Origin: Meghimatium bilineatum
Lineage: Eukaryota > Mollusca > Gastropoda > Stylommatophora > Philomycidae
Reading direction: 5' to 3'
NCBI GenBank assembly: GCA_034231615.1
Contig: CM067315.1
Span: 11,059,915-11,123,914 of the forward strand
Length of the DNA stretch: 64,000 nucleotides
Below, piece after piece: positions 30,001 to 39,740 of the stretch; position 1 is the stretch's first letter, and every line of letters begins with the position of its first letter. The notes below the pieces were generated by a model that was given only the letters and a program-made list of their open reading frames with translations, was not told the DNA's origin and did no database searches. Both the position numbers and the translations under genes were made by a program.

Positions 30001-32400
30001 TTATGAAATGTGTTGAAAAGTTTGAAAAAGAAAATGAAAAGATATATTTCTAGTGATAATCTACCGGTAGTTACATTTATGAGATGTGTTGAAAAGATTG
30101 AAAAAAAAAATAAACAAACTATATTTCTAATGATAAACTACTGGTAGATAAATTTATGAAATGTGTTGAAAAGTTTGAAAAAGAAAATAAAAATATATAT
30201 TTCTAATGATAAACTAGATACATTTATGAGATGTGTTGAAAAGATTGAAAAAAAAAATTAAAAAACTATATTTCTAATGATAAACTACTGGTAGATACAT
30301 TTATGACATGTGTTGAAAAGTTTGAACAAGAAAATAATAAAAACATATTTCTAATGATAAACTAGATACATTTATGAAATATGTTGAAAGGTTTGAAAAA
30401 GAAAATCAAAAAATATATTTATAATGTTAAACTAGATACATTTATGAAATGTGTTGAAAAGTTTGAAAATGAATAAAATATATTTCTAGTGATAAACTAG
30501 AAACATTTATGAAATATGATGAAAAGTTTGAACAAGAAAATAAATTTTTTAAAAATTTCTAATGATAAACTATATACGTTTATGAAATGTGTTGAAAAAT
30601 TTGAAAAAGAAAATGAAAATATATATTTCTAGTGATAATCTACCGGTAGATACATTTATGAAATTTGTTGAAAAGTTTCAAAATCAAAGAAATATTTTTC
30701 TAATGATAAATTAGATACATTTATGAAATTTGTTCAAAAGTTTGAAAAAGAAAATGAAAAGATATATTTCCAGTGATAATCTACCGGTATATACATTTAT
30801 GAGATGTGTTGAAAAGATTGAAAAAGAAAATAAAAAACTATATTTCTAATGATAGACTACTGGTAGATACATTTATGAGATGTGTTGAAAAGTTTGAAAA
30901 TAAAAAAAAATTTCTAGTGATAAACTAGATACATTTATGAAATATGTTGAAAGGTTTGAAAAAGAAAATCAAAAAATATATTTATAATGTTAAACTAGAT
31001 ACATTTATGAAATGTGTTGAAAAGTTTGAAAATGAAAAATATATATTTCTAGTGATAAACTAGATAAATTTATGAGATGTGTTGAAAAGTTTGTAAAAGA
31101 AAATGAAAAGATATATTTCTAGTGTTAATCTACCGGTAGATACATTTATGAGATGTGTTGAAAAGTTTGAAAATCAAAAAAATATATTTCTAATGTTAAA
31201 CTAGATACATTTATGAAATGTGTTGAAAAGTTTGAAAAAGAAAATGAAAAGATATATTTCCAGTGATAATCTACCGGTATATACATTTATGAGATGTGTT
31301 GAAAAGATTGAAAAAGAAAATATATTTCTAATGATAAACTACCTGCAGATACATTTATGAGATGTGTTGAAAAGTTTGAAATAGGAAATAAAAAAATATG
31401 TTTCTAATAATAAACTACTGGTAGAGATACATTTATGAAATGTGTTGAAAAGTTTCAAAATAAAAAAATATATTTCTAATGATTAACTAGATACATTTAT
31501 GAGATGTTTTGAAACTTTTGAAAAAGAAAATTAAAAAATATATTTCTAGTGATACTCTATCGGTAGATACATTTATGAGATGTGTTGTACAGTTTGAAAA
31601 TCAAAAAAATATATTTCTAATGATAAACTAGATAAATTTATGAGATGTGTTGAAAAGTTTGAAAAAGAAAATAAAAAATATATTTCTAATGATAAACTAG
31701 ATACATTTATGAAATGTGTTTAAAAGTTTGAAATTTAAAAAAAATTTAGTTCTAATGATAAACTGATACATTTATGAAATGTGTTGAAAAGTTTGGAAAA
31801 GAAATTCAAAAAATAAATTTCTAGTGATAAACTAGATACATTTATGAAATATGTTGAAAAGTTTGAACAAGAAAATAAAAAATATATATTTCTAATGATA
31901 AACTATATACATTTATGAAATGTGTTGAAAAGTTTGAAAAAGAAAATGAAAAGATATATTTCTAGTGATAATCTACCGGTAGTTACATTTATGAGATGTT
32001 TTGAAAAGATTGAAAAAAAAAATTAAAAAACTATATTTCTAATGATAAACTACTGGTAGATACATTTATGAGATGTGTTGAAAAGTTTGAAAAAGAAAAT
32101 AAAAATATATATTTCTAATGATAAACTAGATACATTTATGAAATGTGTTGAAAAGTTTGAAAAAGAAAATGAAAAGATATATTTCTAGTGATAATCTACC
32201 GGTAGATACATTTATGAGATGTGTTAAAAAGATTGAAAAATAAAATAAAAAAATATATTTCTAATGATAAACTACCGGTAGATATATTTTTGAGATGTGT
32301 TGAACAGTTTGAAAATAAAAAAATATATTTCTAATGATAAACTGGATACATTTATGAGATGTGTTAAAAAGTTTGGAAAAGAAAATCAAAAAATATATTT
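27060..32400. repeat. Nested higher-order repeats at the right end of the satellite
   Basis: The variant GATGTTTTGAAACTTTTG occurs near 28103, 29370 and 31503, giving steps of about 1.27 and 2.13 kb. The AAATTTGTT variant followed by a TTCCAG unit occurs near 27291, 28426 and 30768. The same ordered set of variants is thus present about three times with different internal deletions, as expected from repeated unequal exchange. Confidence 0.7.
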
Positions 32401-32411
32401 CTAGTGATAAT

Positions 32412-33337
32412 CCTGTGCCCATTGGGTACCGAACCGTTTCTCATCCGTGAGCCTGGTTCCTTAAGGGGAAGAACTCAACAGAGGAGTTGGACCCTGGCTC
32501 TTTCGCCCTCTTATTCGAGGTGTCGTTCACCAACATCGTGTACCCCTTGTCCAAGTTCAAGTCTCACACCACGCGTTTGAGAGCAAGGCGTTCTCGAGCT
32601 GAGCGTCCTTGTCCCAATAGCGCCTGAGCCCATCAGGTACTGAACCCTTTCTCTCTTCAAGTGCATTTCCGGTGTAGGAAAACCTGACAGTAGAGTTGGG
32701 CCAGGGCTAAATCGTTGTCCCTGAGTGCATCGAGTACGGAACCCTTTCTCTTCGCGAGCTTATTTCCGGTTTAGGAAAGCTCGACATTAGAGTTGGGTTA
32801 GGTCTTCTTGCTTTACCAAACGCCAATGGATGGGTCTGGGTCTCTGCCTGTAAGGAACACAGGTAACTAGAAGCTCGTCTCGAGCTGACGGAGCTTGTAG
32901 TTCCCCTTTCCTAGGGACTTTTAACTTTCTATTTGCAGTTCACGCTGCCCTCTAGCGCTGTTCTGCCATTTCATTGTTTCATTGTACTCAGTATGAAATC
33001 TATTTGTCTCTCGCCATGCATCTATCTTTACGTGCATTTTACATTGGCCGCCCCTCCAATGTTCGGACTGGACTGACTTGCTTCACTGTATGTCGACAGT
33101 GTCGCTATATGTGGTAATGCTGGTGGTGTCGGAGATATTGTCTGTCTCTTGTGCAGTCAAATCTCTTTCCATCTGCTACCTCCACATTCTCGGACACGAT
33201 CCCCAAATGATTTGGCCAGAATCAGCTCGAGCTGCTGTATTTCTGTTTCCAGGGTGCACCGCGTGGAGGTACATTTGGGATCTTGGTTATCTGCTAACCC
33301 TGGGTCCGCCTAGAGCAATGCGTTCCCTTTGCACCCC
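32412..33337 (-). mobile_element. VNTR-bearing retroposon, copy 2 (tail end missing)
   Basis: Same family as 10805-12140. It shares the GCACCCC end (33331-33337) but begins inside the element at CCTGTGCCCATTGGG, so about 300 bp including the (CAAA)n tail end are missing and satellite abuts directly. Loss of the tail side is the opposite of normal LINE-type 5' truncation, so a later deletion or a recombination with the satellite is more likely. No target duplication can be seen for this reason. It marks the right border of the satellite. Confidence 0.85.
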
Positions 33338-33620
33338 TCAATGTTTAATGAATGAATATGAAACAATAATTGGTGGTGATAAATTAATGAAATAATTCAG
33401 AAATATAATAAAAAATATATCAAACAAATTGATCCTAGTAAAGTTACTTATAAAGATAAGAGTGCGTAAAAGATTATTATATAAATTAAACAACAAAATA
33501 AAAGAATTAGAAAAGTAGAAATAATAGTATAAATAATTACTGATAAAATATATATTTTAAATTCGTATTTTAAAATTATGATTTATTTTTTTATCTATTT
33601 CTTCACATATTTTTACCACC
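33338..33620 (+). other. AT-rich segment with satellite-like, coding-like remnant
   Basis: No gene is called. From 33348 to 33518 three overlapping frames read lysine-rich peptide: GGDKLMK (stop), then EIIQKYNKKYIKQIDPSKV (33389-33447 and on), then a frame ending in KIKELEK before TAG at 33516. The DNA resembles a diverged satellite unit: GATAAATTAATGAAAT, then AATAAAAAATATAT. The satellite translates similarly (DKL, MK, NKKYIS). It may be a degenerate edge unit or a relic of the sequence the satellite came from. The rest (33520-33620) is plain AT-rich DNA. Confidence 0.4.
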
Positions 33621-33892
33621 CGTGTGTTGGGGCCCGAAAGGGGAGAAAAAGAATAGCAACACCGTGTACCTTTCATGCATGTCATACGAGGTGACTAAGG
33701 AGGTTATGGGATGGAGTTGGCTGTCCCATTAAATAGGGTCATTGACCGAAAGCCATGCTGAAGTTGGATGTATCAGGCCGAAAGGTGCAGATATCGCAGC
33801 TTTGCTGTAAACCAAGACACAACACATTACATTCTCCGGACTACATCCTGCTAATCTGAAGGTGTTTGAGAACGAATGCAGAAGAAGAAGAA
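33621..33892 (+). mobile_element. SINE family B, near full length
   Basis: About 270 bp: head GTGTTGGGGCCCGAAAGGGG, middle GACTAAGGAGGTTATGGGATG, then GGCCGAAAGGTGCAGATATC, then GACTACATCCTGCTAATCTG, and a tail GAATGCAGAAGAAGAAGAA. No open frame of note. The (GAA)n tail sets the strand. Fragments of the same family recur throughout the right half. It is a non-autonomous retroposon by structure; I could not identify tRNA-type promoter boxes with certainty. Confidence 0.7.
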
Positions 33893-33954
33893 ATGTACAG
33901 ATGAAATGAGATGGGGTCATTCACAAGTAGAAATCCTCATTATATTGGCATGGC

Positions 33955-34112
33955 TTCTATTGTTTCTTCATTGTTCATTCTCAAACTCCCACTGGAACTC
34001 TCTTGTTGCAGGACATTGATTCTACAAAATTTCAAGTAGGATGTAGTCCAGAGAATGGAAATGCATTGTGTTTCCGATTTATTTGCGCTAATGGCCTAAT
34101 ACATCGGACTTT
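33955..34112 (-). mobile_element. SINE family A copy
   Basis: About 155 bp. On the minus strand it runs from a CCATTNGCGCAAATAAA-like head through GGACTACATCC to GAGAATGAACAATGAAGAAAC. The GAA-rich tail is at the left. It shares its 3' half with family B. The interval 34113-34348 that follows is unremarkable intron-like sequence ending in a splice acceptor. Confidence 0.65.
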
Positions 34113-34348
34113 TGACTGTATTGCTAGTTTACTGTTGCATAATGGTTAGTCTGATAAGCAAATAGTGCGACCTTCAAACCTTCCACATTCAGGAACCATT
34201 GTCATTAAGTTAGCACAGACTTGAAACACTGTGTTCCTGTGTGACTGCACAACAAAGGTGATCCTTAGGATTTAACTCAACAGTTGTGAAATATGATATT
34301 GTTTACAATAAATCTAAGAAGTATTTACATGAATGATACTGTCCACAG

Positions 34349-34534
34349 ATATTTGGGAAGGAAACGTTTACGCAAAGACTTAGAGACAATGGTAGAGGGC
34401 AGCGATCGGTTGGCGTGGCCACACTATTCCTATTGGACAATCAGTTACATATTGTCTATCCGGGGTGCACGAAAACTGCTAGATCAGAAACCTGTGGATG
34501 AGTACCTTCCAATCATGTTTGATAGGCATCCAGA
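34349..34534 (+). CDS. COLGALT (procollagen galactosyltransferase), penultimate coding exon
   Basis: This 186-bp exon encodes 61 full codons of the C-terminal half of a GT25-family procollagen galactosyltransferase. That ER-lumen enzyme adds galactose from UDP-galactose to hydroxylysine in collagen chains. The peptide starts YLGRKRLRKDLE and contains HYSYWTISYILS, GARKLL, PVDEYLPIMFDRHP, strongly conserved family landmarks. An acceptor (CCACAG) ends at 34348, and a strong donor GTGAGTAC begins at 34535. Phase: one base carried in, two carried out; this joins exactly to the next exon at 39741. Compared with vertebrate homologues, as I remember them, about six residues are missing between GARKLL and PVDE. 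Earlier exons were not found and should lie left of the window, beyond the satellite. Confidence 0.9.
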
Positions 34535-34744
34535 GTGAGTACTTGTTTAATTGTCAGCTAAAAGACATAATATCTTAGTGTTAACGGTGATGTTGAGTTC
34601 TTGTTTAATTGAGAGCTAAAAACAAATTATGCCTTAGTGTTAAAGGTGGTAAAATAAATTATAACACCCACCATCCAGTGGGGTGGAACAAGGTATTAAG
34701 TTAGAGCTTGGAATCACATGTGCTGTGGGGTTCTGGGAAGGATG

Positions 34745-36090
34745 TATAGAATAATATTGTGACGGGCTTGTATGACAACTGACTTTCTTGAACTTCTAGT
34801 TAATGGCAAAGAATAGGGCCAGTGTCTTATTTTCAAGCATGTCGTTGAAGGCGACTAAGTACAGTTGGGGCACAGTAGAGGCGACTAGGTACAGTTGGGG
34901 CACAGTAGAGGCGACTAAGTACAGTTGGGGCACAGTAGAGGCGACTAAGTACAATTGGGGCACAGTAGAGGCGACTAAGTACAGTTGGGGCACAGTAGAG
35001 GCGACTAAGTACAGTTGGGGCACAGTAGAGGCGACTAAGTACAGTTGGGGCACAGTAGAGGCGACTAAGTACAGTTGGGGCACAGCAGAGGCGACTAAGT
35101 ACAGTTGGGGCACAGCAGAGGCGACTAAGTACAGTTAGGGTACAGCAGAGGCGACTAAGTACAGTTGGGGTACAGCAGAGGCGACTAAGTACAGTTGTGG
35201 CACAGTAGAGGCGACTAAGTACAGTTGGGGCACAGTAGAGGCGACTAAGTACAGTTGGGGCACAGTAGAGGCGACTAAGTACAGTTGGGGTACAGTAAAG
35301 GCGACTAAGTACAGTTGAGGTACAGTAGAGGCGACTACGTACAGTTGGGTCACAGTAGAGGCGACTAAGTACAGTTGGGGTACAGCAGAGGCGACTAAGT
35401 ACAGTTGAGGTACAGTAGAGGCGACTAAGTACAGTTGGGGTACAATAGAGGCGACTAAGTACAGTTGGGGCACAGTAGAGGCGACTAAGTACAGTTGGGA
35501 CACAGTAGAGGCGACTAAGTACAGTTGGGGCACAGTAGAGGTGACTAAGTACAGTTGGGGTACAGTAGAGGCGACTAAGTACAGTTGAGGTACAGTAGAG
35601 GCGACTAAGTACAGTTGAGGTACAGTAGAGGCGACTAAGTACAGTTGGGGTACAGTAGACTGACAAGTTGTCACCTGTGGAAAAATCGTTGTCACATATT
35701 GTCACAATTTTGTCTTCCAACAAATCAACCCCCATGGATGATGAAGAGATGCCGGCCAGGAAATTGCACCTTTTGTGGCAGACTCCAATGTGATGGAGAC
35801 TATGTGACTGAGACTGTGTGACGGGGACTTTGTGATGGAGAATGTTAGTTGTGTCATCACTACTGATGGGTCAATAGATCTGACATAAGAATGACAACAT
35901 AGTTGGCCCAGATTTGTGTGGTGTGCTCCTGGCTCCTGGAATGCCTGCCTTTGGGGACTAAACATGCATTCAGAAACCTCCATGATGCAACAATGCCTTT
36001 GAGACAACCTTATAGAGTCTAGGTTACACAAGAGCCTCAGTTACACAACTGAGAAGAAGCTGTGCTATTGTCAGAAAGGCTATGGGCTAT
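34745..36090 (-). repeat. Dispersed repeat D, copy 1
   Basis: Inverted relative of 40834-41780 and 45755-46880. On the minus strand it reads, in order: an interval ending in CAGTTGTGTAACTGAGG-type sequence, a section with CCCCAAAGGCAGGCATTCC, a GCCACAAAAGGTGCAAT section, CTCTTCATCATCC, then GACATGCTTGAAAATAAG. Between the last two blocks it has been expanded by a 27-unit minisatellite (34851-35659). No protein is implied. Three copies in the window share the order of blocks at modest identity, so this is an old dispersed family of unknown class. Confidence 0.6.
34851..35659 (+). repeat. 30-bp minisatellite, about 27 copies
   Basis: Perfectly phased 30-bp units, GCGACTAAGTACAGTTGGGG followed by YACAGYAGAG, with scattered single-base variants (for example GTTGAGG, GTTAGGG, ACAATAG). 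Because 30 is divisible by three, all frames stay open and give spurious frames of 111, 186 and 300 codons on both strands. It lies about 0.3 kb inside the last COLGALT intron, within repeat D copy 1. Confidence 0.97.
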
Positions 36091-36145
36091 CAAATATAGC
36101 TCATATATATAGCTATATAGCTACCACCTCAAAACTAAAGGGATT

Positions 36146-36279
36146 CTTCTTCTTCGTTCATTCTCAAACTCCTGCAGATTAGCAGGTTGTAGTACGGAGA
36201 ACGGAATGCATTGTGTCATGGTTTACATCATTGCTGTGATATATGCGCCTTTCGGCCTGACACATCTGACTTCAGCATT
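36146..36279 (-). mobile_element. SINE family B, 5'-truncated, with target duplication
   Basis: 134 bp flanked by a perfect 12-bp duplication, ACTAAAGGGATT (36134-36145 and 36280-36291). The (GAA)n tail is at the left (CTTCTTCTTCG on the + strand), then TCTCAAACTCCTGCAGATTA and the ATGCGCCTTTCGGCC block. The head of the family is missing, which is ordinary 5' truncation. This shows directly that the family integrates by a retroposon-like mechanism. Confidence 0.85.
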
Positions 36280-36291
36280 ACTAAAGGGATT

Positions 36292-37268
36292 ATTTCATAA
36301 TCATCATTATAATACTGTGACTTGCAATGTATGTTGTAAGAGGCAGCTAAGGAGGGCTTGGAGTGTGGTTGGTTACTCCATTTCATAGAAAGACACACAA
36401 AAATAGTAGCATACCATGTATAAACTAATTCGATTATAAACCGAGGACATGATTTTAATGTCTGAAATTTGACACAAGTCTAGAATCCGTTTATAGGCCG
36501 AGGTGTAGAATTCCATTATTATAATAATGAAGGGGCAAGCGCCACATGGTTTGCATCTGTGGGTATCACCAACTAGACAAACCATTAATGCAAAAGAAAG
36601 TCTTAGTAGATGACATGCCGTTATATTGAGGTTCTCTTATAGAAGCTTCATGGCACATCATATATACAATTATGCTTTTATTTTATTGTTGCAATGTATT
36701 TTATGCTTTATTTGTATATATGTATGCACCTTCTGTGGTTGGGATAAAGCCAGAGATGTACTGTGCAGCACTGGGGAGGGGAGGAGGAAGCTGACAGCAC
36801 TATATGTTTCCTATGCTGAGGCCCATCATAGAGGCACAATGACTTAGGAAGTGACAATCATTTTGACTTGAACATTTGGTTGCATGCCTGAAACAATAGA
36901 GAAGTCTAATATATCCAGTAGTCAATTGGTGGCGAGGAATGAACATAGTGAACCCTACCTTAGCTCCAGTGATTTGAGCATTACTTAGGTAGAAAACTCA
37001 CAAACCAAATTAGACAATTACCAATTTATTATAATTATATTTTTTTTTCATCGCATTTATTGTTTTTCATGCCATGTGCATCTTCGCTTGCGAAGGAGGA
37101 ACAGCATCAGGTATCCTCTGGCTCTAACCAGGTTGGACCAAAAATCCACAGACCTCCCATCAATATAATGCTAGCACAACAAACATTATTTACAGACGAG
37201 CAGATACAAGATCGTCATAAAACAAAGTCTTCGCTTAACATCCTACAACTGAACATGGTATAGGAAAC
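36292..37268. other. Intronic sequence without a recognised gene
   Basis: A short fragment of the SINE B head is visible at about 36311-36390 (TGTAAGAGGCAGCTAAGGAGG-like). The rest is unique-looking, AT-rich intron DNA with small non-coding open frames (up to 73 codons) that resemble nothing I know. Confidence 0.5.
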
Positions 37269-37330
37269 TCTTCTTCTTCAGCGTTCATTCTCAAACTCCC
37301 GCCAGATCTCTCTTGTAGCAGGACGGCTAA
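37269..37330 (-). mobile_element. SINE family A, 3' end fragment
   Basis: Only the tail-proximal 60 bp are present (TCTTCTTCAGCGTTCATTCT, CAAACTCCCGCCAGATCTCTC, TTGTAGCAGGAC). It is a 5'-truncated copy. Confidence 0.6.
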
Positions 37331-37544
37331 ATATTGTTATGTATTTGGTTAAATAATAATGGAGGGCAGAGCACCAGGGCAGAGGAGGAAAAGGCAGAGC
37401 AAGAAGATGATGGACTGACAACATTAAATATAACATGAATATGTCATTGGAGAATGCAAGCCACATCGCCCACGACAGAGAATGGTTCAGGGAGTTCATT
37501 AGAAAGACAACGTTCTGGAGAGAATATGTCACTGACAGTGTGAC

Positions 37545-38048
37545 TAAATTTTGTATGTGTTTGACCAAATGTTGTATGTGTTTGACCAAATGTTGTATAT
37601 ATTTGACCAAATGTTGTATGTGTTTGACCAAATGTTGTATGTGTGTGACCAAATGTTGTATGTATTTGAACAAATGTTGTATGTGTTTGACCAAATGTAT
37701 GTGTTTGACCAAATTGTGTATGTTTGACCAAATGTTGCATGTGTTTGACCAAATTGTGTATGTTTGACCAAATTTTCTATGTGTTTTACCAAATTTTCTA
37801 TGTGTTTTACCAAATGTTGTATGTGTTTGACCAAATTTTGTATATTTGACCAAATGTTGTATGTGTTTGACCAAATGTTGTATGTGTTTGACCAAATTGT
37901 GTATGTTTGACCAAATTTTCTATGTGTTTTACCAAATTTTCTATGTGTTTTACCAAATGTTGTATGTGTTTGACCAAATGTTGTATGTGTTTGACCAAAT
38001 GTTGTATGTGTTTGACCAAATGTTGTATGTATTTGACCAAATGTTGTA
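37545..38048 (+). repeat. 21-bp minisatellite, about 24 copies
   Basis: Unit TGTATGTGTTTGACCAAATGT with variants (TTTTACC, ATATTTGACC, lengths 18-21). The unit length keeps frames open, producing spurious frames on both strands of up to 205 codons with repeating CCMCLTK or HLVKHIQ peptides. It lies in the last COLGALT intron. Confidence 0.95.
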
Positions 38049-38135
38049 GATATCAAAGCCAAATGGTAAACTATGGTGTAACATATTATCTTATCTGGAC
38101 TACATCCTATTCAGTCCTTTACAATGCCAAAGTCA

Positions 38136-38270
38136 TATGTGTTGGGCCATTGAGGCAAATAAAACTGTGACAAAACATTTACGTTCTCTGGTGTATGTCC
38201 TGCTGGAAATCTAGTACGAACATCCTGCTACAGGAAAGATCTTATGGGAGTATGGCAACGAGCGTAAAGA
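38136..38270 (+). mobile_element. SINE family A, diverged copy
   Basis: GTGTTGGGCCATTGAGGCAA, AATAAAACTGTGACAAAAC, then CCTGCTGGAAATCTAGTACG and CATCCTGCTACAGGAAAGAT are present. The tail is degraded (GCGTAAAGAAAAG). It is followed by two partial SINE B heads at about 38286-38345 and 38386-38460 (GACATGCANGRTGTAAGAGG). Confidence 0.6.
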
Positions 38271-38475
38271 AAAGATAAATAATATAGCCTGACATGCACG
38301 GTGTAAGAGGCAACTAAAGAGAGGAGGCAAGGTGTCTACCCTGTGTTGAATTCAAAAGTCAAGCAAAAAATAGAAACAATGTGACCCGACATGCATGATG
38401 TAAGAGGCAGTTAAGATGGAATTGACTGTGTCAACTCATAGGTTAAAGTGACCCACAAACAGTGCTTATTCTATA

Positions 38476-38610
38476 TTTTCATGTTTATGTAATTATTGCT
38501 TATTATACATTTTTGCTTAAAAATTTTTGCTTATGATTAATTTTTACTTTTTAATAGTTTACTTATTATAAATTGTTCCTTATTATGAATTGTTACTTAT
38601 AAATTTTTGC
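38476..38610. repeat. AT-rich 16-17 bp tandem repeat, left part
   Basis: Repeats of the form TTACTTATTATAAATTG and TTTTTGCTTA. The array is split by the TIR transposon at 38611-39601 and resumes at 39602-39735. The right part ends at the acceptor of the last COLGALT exon, so it lies where a branch point and polypyrimidine tract would be expected. Confidence 0.75.
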
Positions 38611-39601
38611 AGAACAATACAGGATCAAGGGTCCATGTATCAATTAGCGGGATTTTAAACAAACTTACAAATATTTCATACGATCAATATTTGTGTTCTT
38701 TGGTTCACACACATTTAGCGAGCTCAATGAAATTACATCATTTACAGATCTTGTCACTGTAATTCAAAATAGCTAATAGTAGTTACGCACGGAGATTAAA
38801 ACTTGCAACGATTTAATGGTTTTTGTATTTTCAAGATATGAGGTACTGTTAGAATTTAGATGTTGTGTTGGGGGGGGGGGGAGGATTAGACTCAGTGTTA
38901 GGACTAATTATAACGCAAACCCCCTTTCTGATTTAATCAATTCAAGTTGGTAACTACATTGAAAGGGAGACAAATGATTTCTGCTTACTCTTTTTGTTTA
39001 TGTATTACCTATCTCGCCGAAGTTGGATTATCTGGCCATTGGCGCAAATAAAATGGTGACACAACGCATTTCCATTCTCTGAACTGGAAATCTAGTAGGA
39101 CTATGGTCCTGCTACAAAGAAGATCCAACAAGAGTTTTAGAATGAACGCTGAAGAAGAAGTATTACTTCCATGCGAATATTTGAGCGACAATTATTGGGC
39201 AGGTTTTACATATATAAATATGCCAAGACAATAAATGGGGGAGTATTTAATTGGAGGGTTGTATGAGTGGAAACATGATTGGGTTTGAATGCAGGGTATT
39301 ATTTTGTGTCGGATAATTAATTTAATCATCACAATAGAAGTTAAATGTCATAGTATGACACTGTGCGCATTTCCCGTTTGTAAGTACTATTCATGACTGC
39401 AACAATTGTACTGCGTCTTTGTCAGTCAAAGGCAAATTCAACATACATACGGCAGCCATTTTACTAAAGATATGTAGTGGAAGAGTGACGTAACGGAAGT
39501 GTGAATGGCATTACCAAGTTCTAAAAAATACGACAGGAGCGCATTTTTAAAAAAAGTGTAAGCAGGAAATGCTACATGGACACTTGATCCTGTATTGTTC
39601 C
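38611..39601. mobile_element. TIR DNA transposon (hAT-like MITE candidate), 991 bp
   Basis: Terminal inverted repeats of about 30 bp: left AGAACAATACAGGATCAAGG then GTCCATGTA; right, reverse-complemented, GGAACAATACAGGATCAAGT then GTCCATGTA. Both flanks carry ATTTTTGC (38603-38610 and 39602-39609), an 8-bp target duplication, which is the size hAT-superfamily elements make. There is no transposase frame, so it is non-autonomous. It contains a nested SINE A (39012-39162). The superfamily assignment is inferred from the duplication length alone; the ends do not show a textbook hAT terminus. Confidence 0.75.
39012..39162 (+). mobile_element. SINE family A nested in the TIR transposon
   Basis: Nearly complete: CGCCGAAGTTGGATTATCTG, GGCCATTGGCGCAAATAAAA, GCATTTCCATTCTCTGAACT, GTCCTGCTACAAAGAAGATC and a GAACGCTGAAGAAGAAG tail. 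GTATTAC on both sides (39001-39007 and 39160-39166) may be a short target duplication. It must be younger than the transposon. Confidence 0.7.
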
Positions 39602-39735
39602 ATTTTTGCTTATAAATTGTTACTTATTGTAAATTGTTACTTATTATAAATTGTTACTTATAAATTTAGCGTATTATAAGTTGTTACTTATTGTAAATTG
39701 TTATTTGTAATTTTTTTTTAAATTATAAATTATCG
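39602..39735. repeat. AT-rich 16-17 bp tandem repeat, right part
   Basis: TTGTTACTTATTGTAAA and TTGTTACTTATTATAAA units continue the array seen at 38476-38610. The last unit merges into the splice acceptor TTATCGTTTAG at 39740. Confidence 0.75.
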
Positions 39736-39740
39736 TTTAG

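Larger units (their letters stand above)
12141..32411. repeat. AT-rich satellite array, block II
   Basis: Continuation of the same satellite family after the retroposon, about 20.3 kb and on the order of 300 units. Unit types and the ACCGGT-containing insertion are as in block I. Local variants are characteristic of sub-blocks: GATATATTTTTGAGATG (for example 13500, 22570, 25680), a GAACAAG form, and a form with AAATTTTTTT (22945, 26055, 27065). The array ends abruptly at GTGATAATC (about 32411), where retroposon copy 2 begins. No gene or other insertion was seen in it. Confidence 0.97.
34535..39740 (+). other. Last intron of COLGALT
   Basis: A GT-AG intron of 5206 bp, from donor GTGAGTAC to acceptor TATCGTTTAG. 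It consists largely of repeats: a dispersed repeat with a 30-bp minisatellite, SINE fragments, a 21-bp minisatellite, a TIR transposon and a 16-17 bp AT-rich repeat that runs up to the acceptor. The intron boundaries follow from phase matching of the two exons and from protein similarity, not from transcript data. Confidence 0.8.

Noticed and set aside
1..32411. Regular repeats suggesting a CRISPR array
   Set aside because: There are no unique spacers; whole units repeat head to tail, and the surroundings are eukaryotic.
33621..33760. tRNA-type A and B boxes in the SINE B head
   Set aside because: Only loose matches around GACTAAGGAGG and GGGTCAAAGTGAC; not good enough to claim a tRNA origin.
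34803..35735. Open frames of 111, 186 and 300 codons on both strands
   Set aside because: They are the 30-bp minisatellite read in all frames; the unit length is divisible by three and the peptides are exact repeats.
37278..38062. Open frames of 102-205 codons with Cys-Met-Cys or His-Leu-Val repeats
   Set aside because: Products of the 21-bp minisatellite on both strands; no start context, no conservation.
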